DNA from: Primula veris
Lineage: Eukaryota; Streptophyta; Magnoliopsida; Ericales; Primulaceae
Length of the DNA stretch: 64,000 bases
NCBI GenBank assembly: GCA_963682055.1
Contig: OY821740.1
Coordinates: 16,950,814-17,014,813, forward strand
Direction of reading: 5' to 3'
The position numbers and the translations under genes are program-made. Below are positions 30,048 to 43,600 of the stretch, piece after piece; positions within the stretch are counted from its first letter, which is position 1; the number at the start of each line of letters is the position of its first letter. The notes beneath the pieces were generated by a model, which saw only the letters and a program-made list of their open reading frames with translations, had not been told where the DNA came from and searched no databases.

Positions 30048-33000
30048 CTCCAACCCCAACAGAAAATAAGGTGATCTTCTCATTATTAGTTAGTTATGAT
30101 CTTAATAAGTTAAATGTAGAGAAAGTTACTGGATTCTTACAAGCTTGCTTCTCTTTTTTGCTTTGTTGTTTACAGTAATTATCTATGTATTACTGTTAGC
30201 TCACCAGGTATATGAATTGCACAGTGGGAAATTTAGGACTTGTTTGAGTGATAAGTTTATTTATGTCTTTTTTCCTTATTAGCTGTTTGTTGGAGTGCTA
30301 ACGGAAATTAAGTTCTAATCAGAGTTTACAAGTTTTGCAAATTCTTATACAGGGTCAACTCAAAAACCAATTCTTTCTCATGGAAGCCAGAAATATTTGC
30401 ATAAATGACACAGAACTATGGTAACAAACAATTTGTACAATGTGATGGTTTTTACTTTTTACCCACCTAAAAAAGAAAACTAAAGTAAACCTTGCTAGAT
30501 TTTGGTTAGCTTTACTTTTACTAGAATTTTAATGTTCTTTTAGTCTGTCCTTGTAGTAGTCGTTTTCTTATGATACATTGATTTCTAACCAAATGAGTAT
30601 AGTACTTAGTAACTAGTACTATTAAAGCCAAAAGCAATCCTATGGTTGTATCTCAATAATTGTTCCATCTCAATTCTCAAAGAACACAAAGTGAACGGAA
30701 TATAGGCTGTAAAAAATTAAAGATTTCAATCATGATTATAGGGGATAATTGTACTTCGAAAAAGTGAAATATGGAAATGGTCTGGGATGAAAATTAATTG
30801 AACTCTTACATTAAATGGATATCTCTTTGACTGGAAATAATGGACTATATAGTAACCCCTTACTAGTAACCATGCGGCATGTGAGACGGTGCAAATAATA
30901 ATACAAGTGTGCTGATATACGGATATGTGGTAAAAAAATATATAATATAAGACGAAGAAGATACTTAAAAGAATTTTTAGTTGTTAAAGAGGGAGTACGA
31001 GTGTTATTTGTTTGTATTTTTCTGATAATATTGTAATTAATAAAAAGATATAGAGATATTTTTGAAAAAAAATGACAATTTGACATCTTTAAAAAAAAAA
31101 CTTAGGTTTACATACATTAATAGTGTGATATAGTAGCCCCTCTCTAATATTAGCTTGGGTCCATTCATTTCCTTCATTCATTTCTTCATTCATTTCCTCT
31201 CTTTTTTTTGGGCCCTTTACTTAACTTGAAAGAGCAGAGTATTGTCTTCCATGTGCAATATAAATTTATTTTAATGGGACATAAGGTTATGATGGTTTTG
31301 TTTGCTAATGAAATTGTTGGTGTCATGTTTTGTTTTGGAGGTACTAAAGTGCCCATGCCACAATCACATTATGTTATTTTGTGTCAGTTTGGGATAAACT
31401 TATCATAGCCTCCATTTTATATGGTTATCCTTCTTAATCACGTTCATTGGCTTATTAGTTATAAATATATACATATATATATTTTATTTATTGCGGATCT
31501 TTACCACAGCTTTAGTTTTAATCTTCTTGACTTAAAAGTTAAAAACCTTTACTTGGTATGGATGGCAGCTTAATTCCTAGGATTTTTGGTTTTTTTGCCT
31601 GAAAACTAGAAGTTTTGAGCTGAATGAATTCTTGTCTCTCTCTATTTTCAAATCCAGTATTTCAAAGTTGCAACAAAACAAGGCCATAGTTCCTTTGCCT
31701 TTTTATTTGAAACTGTTTTGACCCGTCGTATCCTTTGAAACAAAATATTTTGAGTTTGATTTTGCTGGACATCTATATCTTTTAAAATAGAGAACAGTTG
31801 TATTAGTATCCTCGGATAACTTGTCTACTTACGGCTTTTGAGCTTATTTTGTGCTTAATGTATTTTGTACAAGCTGAATTCTTTTTCTAGTCGCTGGTGT
31901 GAGAACTACAAATATTTTCTAATTTGAATGAACCCCAACAGTTTTCTCACTTTTAAGTAAGCCAATTTATTTGCTTTAAATCTGTAGCCAAGCAAATCTC
32001 TGTGATGCAGTTCTAAGTCTTCTTGCATAATTCTTCTGAAATTTGTCACTAGTATGTAAACACAAGTGGAGATCACTTGGGCTTTGGCCAAGTCAAGTCC
32101 ACTACCAGTCTACTTAATTAACCACATAAAGGTCACCTTCAAGTTAGTTGGGTTCCAAAATCAGTATGAACCATTTATTTGACATTTGTCAAAGTTTACC
32201 ACCCTTTAGCAGGAGTAGTTAATAATATGACCACCATGAAGACATTAAATAAAGTAGTAGTACCTCCAAGTTGGTTGAATTCTGGTATAAAGAAATGCTC
32301 TTAACTGCAAAAGTTGCACACTGATTATTGTCATTGATTTTGACCCCATAAATTGACTTATGATTGTGGAGTTCCAGCAGTTTTAGACTATTGCATTTGC
32401 AGCAGCTGAAATTGACATTGTCGGAATAAAACTCAACGTCCGATATTGCATTGTATTAAAAAATGAAAAACGCTCTAGTTTTTAATCGCAATGCAGTGCT
32501 ACCACTGAATATTGGCTTGATACCTAAGCAGAGTATTGCTTTAGAATTGCATTGCTCGCCCTCCAAAACTCTTAGTTTGTTTACACAATATGACCAAATT
32601 GTTTCAATTTTCTTTGCTGGCCAAGAAAAGACATTGCCTCGTACTTTCAAGGATAGTAAGAATCCGATTTCAAGCGTTACCAAAAAACAAACCCATTGTC
32701 GTTTTGGTGGTGTGGGAATTGGGATGGATGCATATAACCATATAGGGTTCATATATATTACTCGTGAAAGCATCACTTTTTAGACGTACTAAAAAACTTT
32801 AATCATGACCTTTTGCTATTGCTGTTATTGTGATACAGGAGGGGATTCTCTTTACCTTTGGACTTTGTTAACAGTGTAAAAGCCAAGAAAGAGACTACTT
32901 TCCCAGTGACAAGCAAGCGACAAACACACACAACTTATTATCATATTACAACGAAAATAAAATACTTTTTGAGTTTGACGTAAAATATTACATGAAGAAG

Positions 33001-33590
33001 GTGGATACGGTTTTTAAGGTGTCCTCGTTTTTCTTACCTTTTTACTAGTACTTTTTTTTATTTAGTTTTCTCACTTTTTTTTCTTTTCTTTTTTCTCGAA
33101 GTCAGTGGATTGACTAATTCGATTTCTTTATAGAGAGAGTATTGTGTTTGGTGATGTTTATTTTTTTTGATCATTTACTCTGTTCAAACACTTCGTTTGA
33201 CAAATGTATATCCATGGATTCTTCTGTTTTGTTTTGAATGGACCAAACGTTAGTAGAAAGATTGTATTAGAAATGTACTTGCATTTGTTCGTTGATGTGA
33301 TTTCCAATGTTGGGGAAATTGTTGTCGTTAGTAAACTTTTATACTCCAGGAGAATTTCACATATATTTTATTTTTTGAGGTAATTTTATTTTTTTGTTTG
33401 AAAGTGGAGTATTTCACATATAAAAGGTGCGCAAGTGATGTTGCGTTTGGTGTAATTTTGTTCTAGATCTTTGAGCCAGAAGCTGGTACATCAAAATAAA
33501 ATTTTATGAAGCTATGATGAACAAGGGGAAAAGCCGTAAAAGAAATAACTAATCCGCCGGGGGGTAAATCTTACAAATGCAATTAATATA
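30048..33590. other. Intergenic, no gene recognised
   Basis: AT-rich. The first ~150 bp are the 3' UTR of the ARM gene. A diverged dispersed repeat lies at 30838-31095. The open frame pair at 32456-32783, on opposite strands over the same DNA, matches nothing known. No LTR or splice pattern was found elsewhere. Confidence 0.5.
30838..31095. repeat. Dispersed repeat, copy 1 of 3
   Basis: Shares with 41688-41992 and 56873-57182 the order: 'gtgtgagac', then 'gatacaaatatgtgg', 'atataagatg..aagacttaaaa', 'gttattaaagag', 'gtaattaataaaaa.tatag.g.tatttttgaaaaaaaatga'. Unclassified and non-coding. Confidence 0.6.
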
Positions 33591-33595
33591 ATTAC

Positions 33596-35139
33596 TGTTG
33601 ACACGCAAATTTTACGTCCATTAAAAATGTGACACGTGTCATTTAAATTAAATATCAATTAATTACTAATTTCTCAGTCTGATAATGGACTTGTTATTAG
33701 TAATTTAAAATCGAAAAAGAAAATATATTTTATCATCTCATAAAATCTATGATGATAATTTATATAAAATAAATGTATTTCTTTTTCTAAAATCATTAAA
33801 TGTGGTACAAATGATGAGTTACTCAAATTATAGTACTCATTTGTCATATTTTCAAACATAAATACAAATTTGATTTATCTACATAAGTCATGAGATATTT
33901 AAGATAATGGGCCCAAAATTGAGGAGGTGACATTGCAAATAAAAGCTTATCCCAAAATATATACATAGAGGAGTGGGGGTGCCATAATTCTCACAATCAA
34001 AAAGTCTTGAAGACTAGAGAGAGAGAAGCTCCTCCACAGACGCCAGGGATTCAGCTCCGCTCCTCCACGGCCGCCAGAGAATCAGCTCAGCTCCTCCACA
34101 AACGTCAGGGGATCAACTCCTATGGGAAGCTCTGCACACTCCGGCCTCAACGAACGCCTTCAAAGTCTGCAACAAATCTGCAATAAACTTGGCATTCGAT
34201 CTTCAAGAACGTCTAAAAGCAGCAAGCAAGGCGTTTCTACGGATCAAAATCTTCAAGTTCTTCCCCAAATTTGAAGAACTCATACAACAAATCTGCCTTC
34301 GATCTTCAGGAACGACTACAAGCAATAAGCAAGACGTTTCTGCAAATCAAAGTCTTCAAAGTTCTTCACCAAATCTAAAGAAGCTCTGCACACTCCGGCC
34401 TCAACGAACGCCTTCAAAGTCTGCAACAAATCTGTAATAAACTTGGCATTCGATTTTCAAGAACGTATAAAAGTAGCAAGCAAGGCGTTTCTACGGATCA
34501 AAATCTTCAAGTTCTTTCCCAAATCTGAATAACTCATACAACAAATCTGCCTTCGATCTTCAGGAATGACTACAAGCAATAAGCAAGACGTTTATGCAAA
34601 TCAAAGTCATCAAAGTTCTTCACCAAATCTAAATAAGTTCTGTAACAAATTGGCATTCGATCTTCAGGAACGACTACAAGCAATAAGTAAGACGTTTCTG
34701 CAAATCAAAGTCTTCAAAGTTTTTCAACAAATCTGAAGAACTCCACCCAAGAAATCTACAACAAACTGGCATTCGATCTTCAGGAACGACTACATAGAAG
34801 CAAAAACACGTTTCTCTAGATCAAAATCTTCAACTTCTTCCCTAAATCCGAGGAGCATCAAGATCATCAACGAAATCAACAAAACTACAAAGTTCTTCAT
34901 CAAAGCCGAAGAATTTTACTCAACTTCAGCAAACTCAACAAAATTCATCAGAGAGTCTACAACAGCATTTCGAGCCATCACAAATTGTTCGAAGAGGAGA
35001 ATCAAAGGACTTTCATTTCTATATTTGTTTTTAGAAATTATCAGAGATTGTACCCGCAAATTAATTGATAAATAAAATTTACTTTGCTTCGCATTCATTT
35101 TTCCTGTCTTCAACACTCGGTGAAAATTTGTGTGAAACA
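33596..35139 (+). repeat. 5' LTR of the gag-only element, with internal tandem repeats
   Basis: Contains several diverged copies of a ~105-130-bp module marked by 'ggcattcgatcttcaagaacg' (about 34188, 34291, 34443, 34548, 34650, 34768). The TATA region here is altered (atatatacatagagg) compared with the TATAAATAG of the 3' LTR. Confidence 0.93.
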
Positions 35140-35214
35140 AACTTTGGCACACCCGGTGGGACTTCTCTGCCTTTCATCTCTTCTCTTCATCAAATCAAGT
35201 TAACCAACAATTTG

Positions 35215-36398
35215 ATGGCTCCAAAGAAAGACTTCTCCAAAGTAATTGAAGATTCTTCCTTAATCGGCGAGAAGAGGATGATTTCAAACGTTTACATCAG
35301 AACTCGAAGCAACAAGTCTTCCGACACTCAAGCATTAGATCAAACAATGGAAACTCCAACTCACGCGGAAGGCATCGAACTTGGGGGCAACTTAAACTCA
35401 GCAGAGTACCTACGCATACGACCTCAAGAGGCTCTCACTCATGATGGAAAATCTGCTGCGAAATTTATATATGAACAACTAGGCAAAGGTAAATAAGAGG
35501 GCGATGAAAAAGATGGGGTCACTGCTTCAGACTCGGAGTCTCCACTTAACAGCCCGCGATCTTCTGACTCAACTATTATGCCAGCCATGACTACAAATAC
35601 ATTGGCATTGGAAGAACAAGTTTCCATCCTAACAAAAACTCCAGAAGGTCTCATGAAGGCAACAACAGAGCGAGATACCCAATTTGCAATGTTAATGAAT
35701 AAAGTGGAATTCCTGGCACGGACTAGTGAAACCGTTATAAATGAAGAGAAACCATTCGAAGTCGAAGGATTTTCAAGCAAAGACAAAGGGAAGAGAAAAA
35801 ACATAGAGGTTCTTCCTGATGTTTCAATTCCTGTTGATCAACTGAAGGATTTCATACTTGGCACCGTTAAGGGACGCTACGAAGAAGTGACACATTCCTC
35901 ATTAAGCTATGTTAAGCCTTACAGCAGGAGGATAGAGCGCTTGAAAATGCCTGCAGGATATCAACCCCCAAGATTTCAGCAATTCGATGGTAAAGGAAAT
36001 CCAAAGCAACATGTAGCTCATTTCGTAGAAACGTGCAGCAATGCTGGAACAGAAGAAAACCTCATCGTAAAGCAATTCGTCCGGACATTGAAGGACAACG
36101 CATTTGATTGGTACTGCGACTTACCACCTGGATCAATTGACAGCTGGGAACAACTCGAGGGGGATTGAGATACATTCTTCAAGGAATAAAGCCGAAGTCC
36201 TTTAGAGAATTAGCAAGTCAAGCTCATGACATGGAGTTTAACATTTCAATATACGACGATGAAGATTTGTCGATTCAACCAAGTCCAAAGGTCGAAAGTA
36301 AAGAAGAAGACACTGCAAGTGACAACTCAGATACAAACAAAGATGATATGAATAGCGACTCAAACCACGAAGAGTTCTTGAAGCGTTACTACCCCTGA
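35215..36398 (+). pseudogene. gag of the gag-only element, with a stop and an internal deletion
   Basis: Begins at ATG 35215 (MAPKKDFSKVIEDS). A TAA at 35494-35496 interrupts an otherwise continuous frame. The gag core follows ('GYQPPRFQQFDGKGNPKQHV', 'VKQFVRTLKDNAFDWYCDL', 'WEQLE') and stops at 36168. Coding resumes in another frame at 36165 with '[20 protein letters not shown]'. In intact plant gags of this type about 70 residues separate 'W..LE' from 'YILQGIKP'. Here they abut, so roughly 200 bp have been lost. It ends with an acidic, serine-rich tail. Confidence 0.85.
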
Positions 36399-39300
36399 AA
36401 AAGAAGCGAATACACTCCTTGACGCAAGAGTATAAAGTGCATGTTACTCATCGCCCGAATGAGTATAAATATTGAGGCAACAAAATTAAACTACGTTTGA
36501 CTTTATCCCTAACGGGTACGTAGGCATCTTAAAATTAAATTTAAGACCAGTCATACCAAAAAAATTCATTCCACAAGATAAAAGGAAAATTCAAGAATAA
36601 ATTGAAATGACAAAGGTGAAGCCCAAACAGTGAACAAGCTAACATAAAAACAAAGTCAGGGGGAGTTTTATAAAATCAAGAATTTTTCAATTACAAATAA
36701 TTCTCAGAGTACAACACTTCCAAAGAAGAATTAAATCAAAATATCAAAGAAGCTAGGAAAACAAATAGTCGAAAACACTTGTGAGGAATGAAAGGAGATC
36801 TCCTTCGACGACGTAATGTCTCTATGCGACTAGAAGCGGATCTTGGAAGCTCAAAAAGGATGGCACTAAATCCACTTTTGCCACTTCGCAATGTCACAAC
36901 TGTAAGTGATTTTTGAAGCTCGTTAACACTACTTCATCACTTGGACAAGGAACGGGCAATGATTTGGTCTATCTCCATCAAACAATGGGTCGTCCACCAT
37001 CAAGGCACCAAAGATTACAAGACACAATGAGGACGACTTCGTGAAGTACGCTGCTACAAGGTGGACGATGGAAGCCGAAATAGTTGATTCTTGGTCATCT
37101 TGTCGTCGCCAAAATCTGCCATCGGAAAACACGAAGACGTTGCCTTGAAGCTACGACACTCCTCCTTGCTTCGCTAAGCTTCTCCATCTTCACTGCTCCA
37201 TGGGCCCTCAACGTTCATTGGAATTTTGCTTGAAGGGGTGAGTTTGGCTATTACCAAGGAATCGTTAAACTCGCCAATGATGAAGTTGCTGAAATCTCTC
37301 AACTGAAAATAAATGAATCAAGCCGGATTTCGAATTGGCAGCTAAGCGGCAATAACTTCGAGAAAATAAACCAGCCACCGAACCTCGCTACCAGGCTACG
37401 CTAGGGAACTTCAAGTTGTTCATGGGGCCGAAATCATTGATACGCATGTCGCCAAGATCAAAAACCTGCCGTGCCATTATGCTCTTCTGTAGAAAAAGAA
37501 AGGTGACCGAAGGGGGCAACAAGTTGAGAAGAGTTCAGTCAAAGTAACAAGTTTGGAACCGATCCAAAGCAGGAGGCTACTTCTGCAATGGAGAAACTTT
37601 CGAAGCTTGTAGATCGAAAACACCTGCAAAAGACAAAAAATAGCATGATAAATATTATGCTAAAAAAAAAAAAAAATCCTTTATCTTACAGTTTGAAACA
37701 CGTGTAAAGCCTAAAAGAAAAGAAAGGTAGGAAAAATTACCTTTTGGTTATATTCGTCCTAATTTTCTTCTCAAACAAGACTCTCAGACAAGCACGTGAA
37801 GAAGTTATCAACATACAGACGCCAGGAAATATCGAATTCGGTTAACTTTGGCTACAAAGCTTATATAATACAACAAACAAAAGTAGTATTTTATTACTAC
37901 AGGAAACGAAGCAAAGGTTCAAGGCTTATAGTAAAAAAAAAATATACTGCAAAAGGTTAAAAGGAGAAGTGCATATGCAAAATAAGAACTGGAGCTTACT
38001 TTGCTTTAATTATGGACTGTAAAAAAAAAAAACCTATCATCAGGCCTGTTTATTTACTCTCTTAAGCACGAGCTATGAAGTGTAGAAATCAAGCTTCTCA
38101 CACGCCTTCTTTCGCCTATTGGTCAACCGGATTCGGCAGTGACTCAGAAGACCAGCAAGTCTTTTTCGATTCAAAACCAGACCCTCGCCGTCTTGTGTAT
38201 AAGCCATATCTCGTGTCGTGGAAGAATTTCAAGTTGTACGTACCCATCTCATGATGCAGCCCTGCGCCTTCATTGTCTAAATACTCACCCGTCGCCGAGC
38301 ATGTCGTAGAAAACCATGAGCTAATCTAGAATTGTCGGGCGTGTATCTGCTGCTGCATCTTTGTGAAGCCTAGCCTGGAATTGTCGGGAATCTATGCCTT
38401 GCTGCATGGTGAATCCCACAGAGGTCCTTCCATTCCGAAGCTACACCATCACACTGGTTCTGGAAACAGACAACTGACTCATAAGAACATATCGCCATTC
38501 GGTCTCCACCACAAGTTCCAATTAAATCCGCCGTGTAGATAGTGGACATGCATTACCGATAATTGCGAGCGCTTCATCTTCATCATCGGAAAACATGTAC
38601 ACATGTAAACTTGCGATCCTTCTCTTTGGAAGAGCTCTCTGAGTCTGCACCAAGTTCAAGATAGTCCAGGAAAATACTTCGCGTTCGTCTCTTACGTGGA
38701 ATAAAAATATCAAATGGCAAAGGAAAGCAAATTTGAAGGGCTCATCTTCTGAAATCAAAGAACTCCTCCGCTCCGCGCAGTGGAAATTCCAATTCGTCAC
38801 CTACTAGAATGATTATAGCAAAGAACACCGGCCATGAGTAAAAAGAAACAAACGCCGCCATCATAAAGTTCCACAACCTCTACTGAATTCCGTCTTCATG
38901 AGTTCCCCACCTTGGAAAATAAGACTCCGAAATATTGTCCAGCCGAAGATGAGCTCCATCAGCTAACGAAAAATAAATAAAGTTGTATCACTTGTGCTAC
39001 GTACTTAGAAAAGCAAGAAAAAGAAATTACACTATTTTTCCTGGAGATTCCTGAAGCAAAACGATGCACTAGGCTCCATAAAAAAGAAGAGGAAAAGCTA
39101 CATGTGGACATTTGATTGACGATTGGAATACTATTATGAGCTCTTATAACAAAATATGAATGGGGCTCCTCTAATTTATACACGCAATAAACATGAGGTT
39201 GAACATTTTAATAAGGACTCAACTACTACGTGATTGGTTTATTTTATCAAGATATTGGCCCAAGGACGACTCTAAAGCTGCATGAGTGGTTACAAAGAGT

Positions 39301-39936
39301 CCTAAACAAAAGTAATTGTAAATGTAATACAATTACTTGTTTAGTTGTGACTTGGAAAATAAGACTTTCAAATTCTAAACTCTACCATAGTCAAAAGTTT
39401 GACCTTTCTAGAAACAAATTCCAGAAGAGCACATCGACATCGTTATGACTCGAAAGGAAAAATTTCGACACCCGTTCTTCATTAAAAAAAAAGATCAAGC
39501 AAACATATGTTACGGAGGCTTGATTGAAAAATATGTGAACTCAAATTCTTCAAGAGCTACACAACATAAAGTTGGACTCTACTAAACACGGTTCTATCAA
39601 CAATTTCAAATTGAATATGTCCGTACAAAATGCACGTACATGGATATATATAAATCTTCGGGTTCTTTTCTCCTACATTGTTACAAATGCATGGAAAAGG
39701 CAAACCAGTACACGTCATAGAGCATAAAAGAAAAGGCAGAAATCAAATGCGGCAAACAAGCGGTCTGCTATTTGGCCAAATAAATCGACGTAGACCAAGG
39801 TAATAATTGCGACAAAAATTGGAATGAAGCTACAAAGATAAAAGATAATGCAGTTCAATCCTTCAAGAAAGTTCAAGAAATTCGACACTCGTTCTTCTCG
39901 AAAAAATTCAAGTAAACAAGTATCGAAGGGGGCATC
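36399..39936 (+). other. Non-coding interior of the gag-only element
   Basis: No protease, reverse transcriptase, RNase H or integrase motif on either strand. Short A-runs and moderately GC segments alternate. It may be filler DNA or captured host sequence, but nothing was recognised. Confidence 0.6.
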
Positions 39937-41482
39937 TGTTGACACGCAAATTTTACGTCCATTAAAAATGTGACACGTGTCATTTAAATTAAATATCAAT
40001 TAATTACTAATTTCTCAGTCTGAAAATAGACTTGTTATTAGTAATTTAAAATCGAAAAAGAAAATATATTTTATCATCTCATAAAATCTATAATGATAAT
40101 TTATATAAAATAAATGTATTTATTTTTCTAAAACCATTAAATGTGGTACAAATGATGAGTTACTCAAATTATAGTACTCATTTGTCATATTTTCAAACAT
40201 AAATACAAGTTTGATTTATTTACATAAGTCATGAGATATTTAAGATAATGGGCCCAAAATTGAGGAGGTGACATTGCAAATAAAAGTTCATCTCAAAAGC
40301 TATAAATAGAGGGGTGGGGGTGCCATAATTCTCACAATCAAAAAGTCTTGAAGACTAGAGAGAGAGAAGCTCCTCCACAGACGCCAGGGATTCAGCTCCG
40401 CTCCTCCACGGCCGCCAGAGAATCAGCTCCGCTCCTCCACAAACGTCAGGGGATCAACTCCTATGGGAAGCTCTGCACACTCCGGCCTCAACGAACGCCT
40501 TCAAAGTCTGCAACAAATCTGCAATAAACTTGGCATTCGATCTTCAAGAACGTGTAAAAGCAGCAAGCAAGGCGTTTCTACGGATCAAAATCTCCAAGTT
40601 CTTCCCCCAAAATCTGAAGAACTCATACAACAAATCTGCCTTCGATCTTCAGAAACGACTACAAGCAATAAGCAAGACGTTTCTGCAAATCAGAGTCTTC
40701 AAAGTTCTTCACCAAATCTAAAGAAGCTCTGCACACTCCGGTCTCAACGAACGCCTTCAAAGTCTGCAACAAATCTGTAATAAACTTGGCATTCGATCTT
40801 CAAGAACGTCTAAAAGCAGCAAGCAAGACGTTTCTACGGATCAAAATCTTCAAGTTCTTCCCCAAATCTGAAGAACTCATACAACAAATCTGCCTTCGAT
40901 CTTCAGGAATGACTACAAGCAATAAGCAAGACGTTTCTGCAAATCAAAGTCATCAAAGTTCTTCACCAAATCTAAAGAAGTTCTGTAACAAATCGGCATT
41001 CGATCTTCAGGAACGACTACAAGCAATAAGCAAGACGTTTCTGCAAATCAAAGTCTTCAAAGTTCTTCAACAAATCTGAAGAACTCCACCCAAGAAATCT
41101 ACAACAAACTGGCATTCGATCTTCAGGAACGACTACATAGAAGCAAAAACACGTTTCTCTAGATCAAAATCTTCAACTTCTTCCCTAAATCCGAGGAGCC
41201 TCAAGAGCATCAACGAAATCAACAAAACTACAAAGTTCTTCATCAAAGCCGAAGAATTTTACTCAACTTCAGCAAACTCAACAAAATTCATCAGAGAGTC
41301 TACAACAGCATTTCGAGCCATCACAAATTGTTCGAAGAGGAGAATCAAAGGACTTTCATTTCTATATTTGCTTTTAGAAATTATCAGAGATTGTACCCGC
41401 AAATTAATTGATAAATAAAATTTACTTTGCTTCGCATTCATTTTTCCTGTCTTCAGCACTCGGTGAAAATTTGTGTGAAACA
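39937..41482 (+). repeat. 3' LTR of the gag-only element
   Basis: Same ends and internal modules as the 5' LTR. Keeps a good TATA box (ctataaatagagggg, about 40299). Followed by ATTAC. Confidence 0.93.
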
Positions 41483-41687
41483 ATTACATAAACAACTTAT
41501 GAATACAATTCTGATAATTGAAAAGAAAAATGTATCGTGGTCGATTTTCAGTCGAATTATGTGTGAGTGATGGTCTTGAGTTGCACTCCATAAAAAAGCA
41601 TGATCTTTCAAGAGTTTTGAGTTTGGGTTGAGAAAAAAAAGCTTGTGAAGAAGGATGAAGCATGGTATTTGTTTATGGAATACTGGT

Positions 41688-41992
41688 AAACGATATCCAC
41701 ATGTTACGTGTGAGACACTATAAATTGTGATGATAAAATAAATGTAGAGTAAAAAAAAATGATATAAATTGTGATGATGATACAAATATTTAGAGAAAAA
41801 AAATATAGGATATAAGAAATTTTATGTGGTTAAAGAGAGAAAAAAAGTGTAATTAGTTTTATTTTTAATGAAATTAATTATTATGGTAATTAATAAAAAA
41901 ATATAAGGATATTTTTGAAAAAAAATGGTTAAATTTGACAGTTTCATTTGACTTGAGTTGGCTTATTATAACAGAATGATATTAAATGATAT
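41688..41992. repeat. Dispersed repeat, copy 2 of 3
   Basis: Diverged relative of 30838-31095 and 56873-57182. It ends with 'ttggcttattataacagaatgatatt', which closely matches the end of copy 3. Confidence 0.6.
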
Positions 41993-42702
41993 GCAAAAGA
42001 AACTAGAAACGTAGTTTTATTAACTTATTTACACTACCGGAAACCCTATATGAATCAGTTGCAATGAGCCAATGCTTCATCATTTGATGTGACTTTTCTA
42101 TCTTAAAAAATACCTCACCATCAAAGAACAAGACCTCATTTTTCAATCTCTAAACATACACACCCTCGTCGTTATAACTAAAAGTATAAGAAGAACTCGG
42201 TAAAAATTTTAGTGAAACTGGGGCGATCAATGTTACAATTCACCCTAAAAGAAAATTTAACAATGACAATACTTAGTGGATTCATATGTGGTCCCTTTCA
42301 TCGAGTGGCTCTTTGGAATAGTATAAAAATGACAAAAAATCAAAAAAAATTATAAAAAATCACAAAAAATCACAAAAAATGAAAAAAATCACAAAAAATC
42401 ACAAAAAATTATAAAAATGACAAAAAAATTATAAAAAATGACAAAAAATATATAAAATGAAAAAAAGCACAAAAAAATTATAAAAAATGAAAAAATCATT
42501 AAAAAAAATTAAAAATCACAAACTTTTTAAAAATTTACAAAAAAAATATAATTTTTTTTTGTCAATATACTATTTTTTACACCGAAAAAGCGTTTTTTCA
42601 TCAAAAAGTGAATTTTATGTATTTAACTCTCGTTTGACTCATTTCAATGTTTGTTAAAGTTTGAATTGCGTTTTTAGAAACTAATTTTAGTAACTAATTT
42701 TA

Positions 42703-42788
42703 GATCTGTAAGCTCAAATTGGTAAGAGTGCTTGCACCAAACACCGATGATCAAGAGGTTGGTGGTTCGAATCCAACCAGTTTTTTTT
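42703..42788 (+). ncRNA. tRNA-like Pol III promoter (A box, B box, T8 terminator)
   Basis: An A-box-like 'agctcaaattggtaagagtg' (42711-42730) is followed by a perfect B box GGTTCGAATCC (42764-42774) and, six bases later, a run of eight T (42781-42788) that would end Pol III transcription. The T arm folds with one mismatch and the D arm is plausible, but the anticodon arm is over-long and the acceptor stem does not pair. It is therefore a tRNA-derived sequence rather than a working tRNA. Confidence 0.5.
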
Positions 42789-42824
42789 AACTTTAAAGTA
42801 AAATATATGCACTTTTTGTGCTGG

Positions 42825-43600
42825 ACTATATGCACTTTTATTGAATTTTATGCACTTTCGACTGTACTAGATGCACTTTCGACTGAACTAGATGCACTTT
42901 CAGCTGAACCAGATGCATTTTTAGCTGAACCAGATGCACATTTTACAGAACTATATGCATTTTTATTGAACTAGATGCACTTTTTGCTGAACCATATGCA
43001 CTTTCAGCTGAACCAGATGCACTTATAGCTGAATCAGATGCACTTTCAGCTGAACCAGATGCACTTTCAGCTGAACCAGATGCACTTTTAGTTGAACCAG
43101 ATGCACCTTTTACAGAACTATATGCATTTTTATTGAACTAGATGCACTTTCAGCTGAACCAGATGCACTTTTAGCTGAATCAGATGCTTTTTTGACAGAA
43201 CTATATGCACTTTTATTAAACTATATGCACTTTCGACTATACTATATTCATTTTCGACTAAACTGTATATACACTTTTGACTTAACTATATATACTTTCG
43301 ACTAAATTAGATACATTTTAAGCTGAACCAAATGTACTTTCAGCTGAACCAGATGCTCTTTTAGCTGAACTATATGCATACTCACTTTTATTGAACTATA
43401 TTTACTTTCGACTGAATTATATGCACTTTCAACGGAACTAAATGTACTTTCAGCAGAATTGAATGCAATTTCGACTCAATTTTATGCACGTTTGACTAAC
43501 TATATGCACTTTCGACTGAACTATATACACTTTTATTGAACTACGCTTTTGACTGAACTATACGTACTTTCGACTGAACTAGATGCACTTTCAGCTCATT
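42825..43600. repeat. ~21-bp minisatellite
   Basis: About 35-40 diverged copies of a unit such as 'tgaactagatgcactttcgac', with variants 'cagctgaaccagatgcactt'. Frames across it are artefacts of the 21-bp periodicity. Confidence 0.9.

Larger units (their letters stand above)
33596..41482 (+). mobile_element. Non-autonomous LTR retrotransposon with gag only (TR-GAG type), 7.9 kb
   Basis: LTRs at 33596-35139 (1544 bp) and 39937-41482 (1546 bp) begin TGTTGACACG and end GTGAAACA. They are flanked by the perfect 5-bp duplication ATTAC (33591-33595 and 41483-41487). Internal DNA opens with a candidate primer site (TGGCACACCCGGTGGGAC from 35145) and closes with a clear polypurine tract (GAAGGGGGCATC, 39925-39936). 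It contains a broken gag and about 3.5 kb with no pol. Mobility must have used enzymes from a related element. The two LTRs are very similar by eye, so insertion is relatively recent. Confidence 0.96.

Noticed and set aside
32456..32783. Opposing 106-codon frames in the intergenic region
   Set aside because: Equal-length frames on both strands, no family match, no splice or promoter context.
42703..42788. Functional tRNA gene
   Set aside because: A and B boxes are good, but the acceptor stem does not pair and the anticodon arm is over-long.
42732..42974. Frame encoding repeated 'DALS.E.DA' peptides
   Set aside because: Artefact of the 21-bp minisatellite, whose period is a multiple of three.
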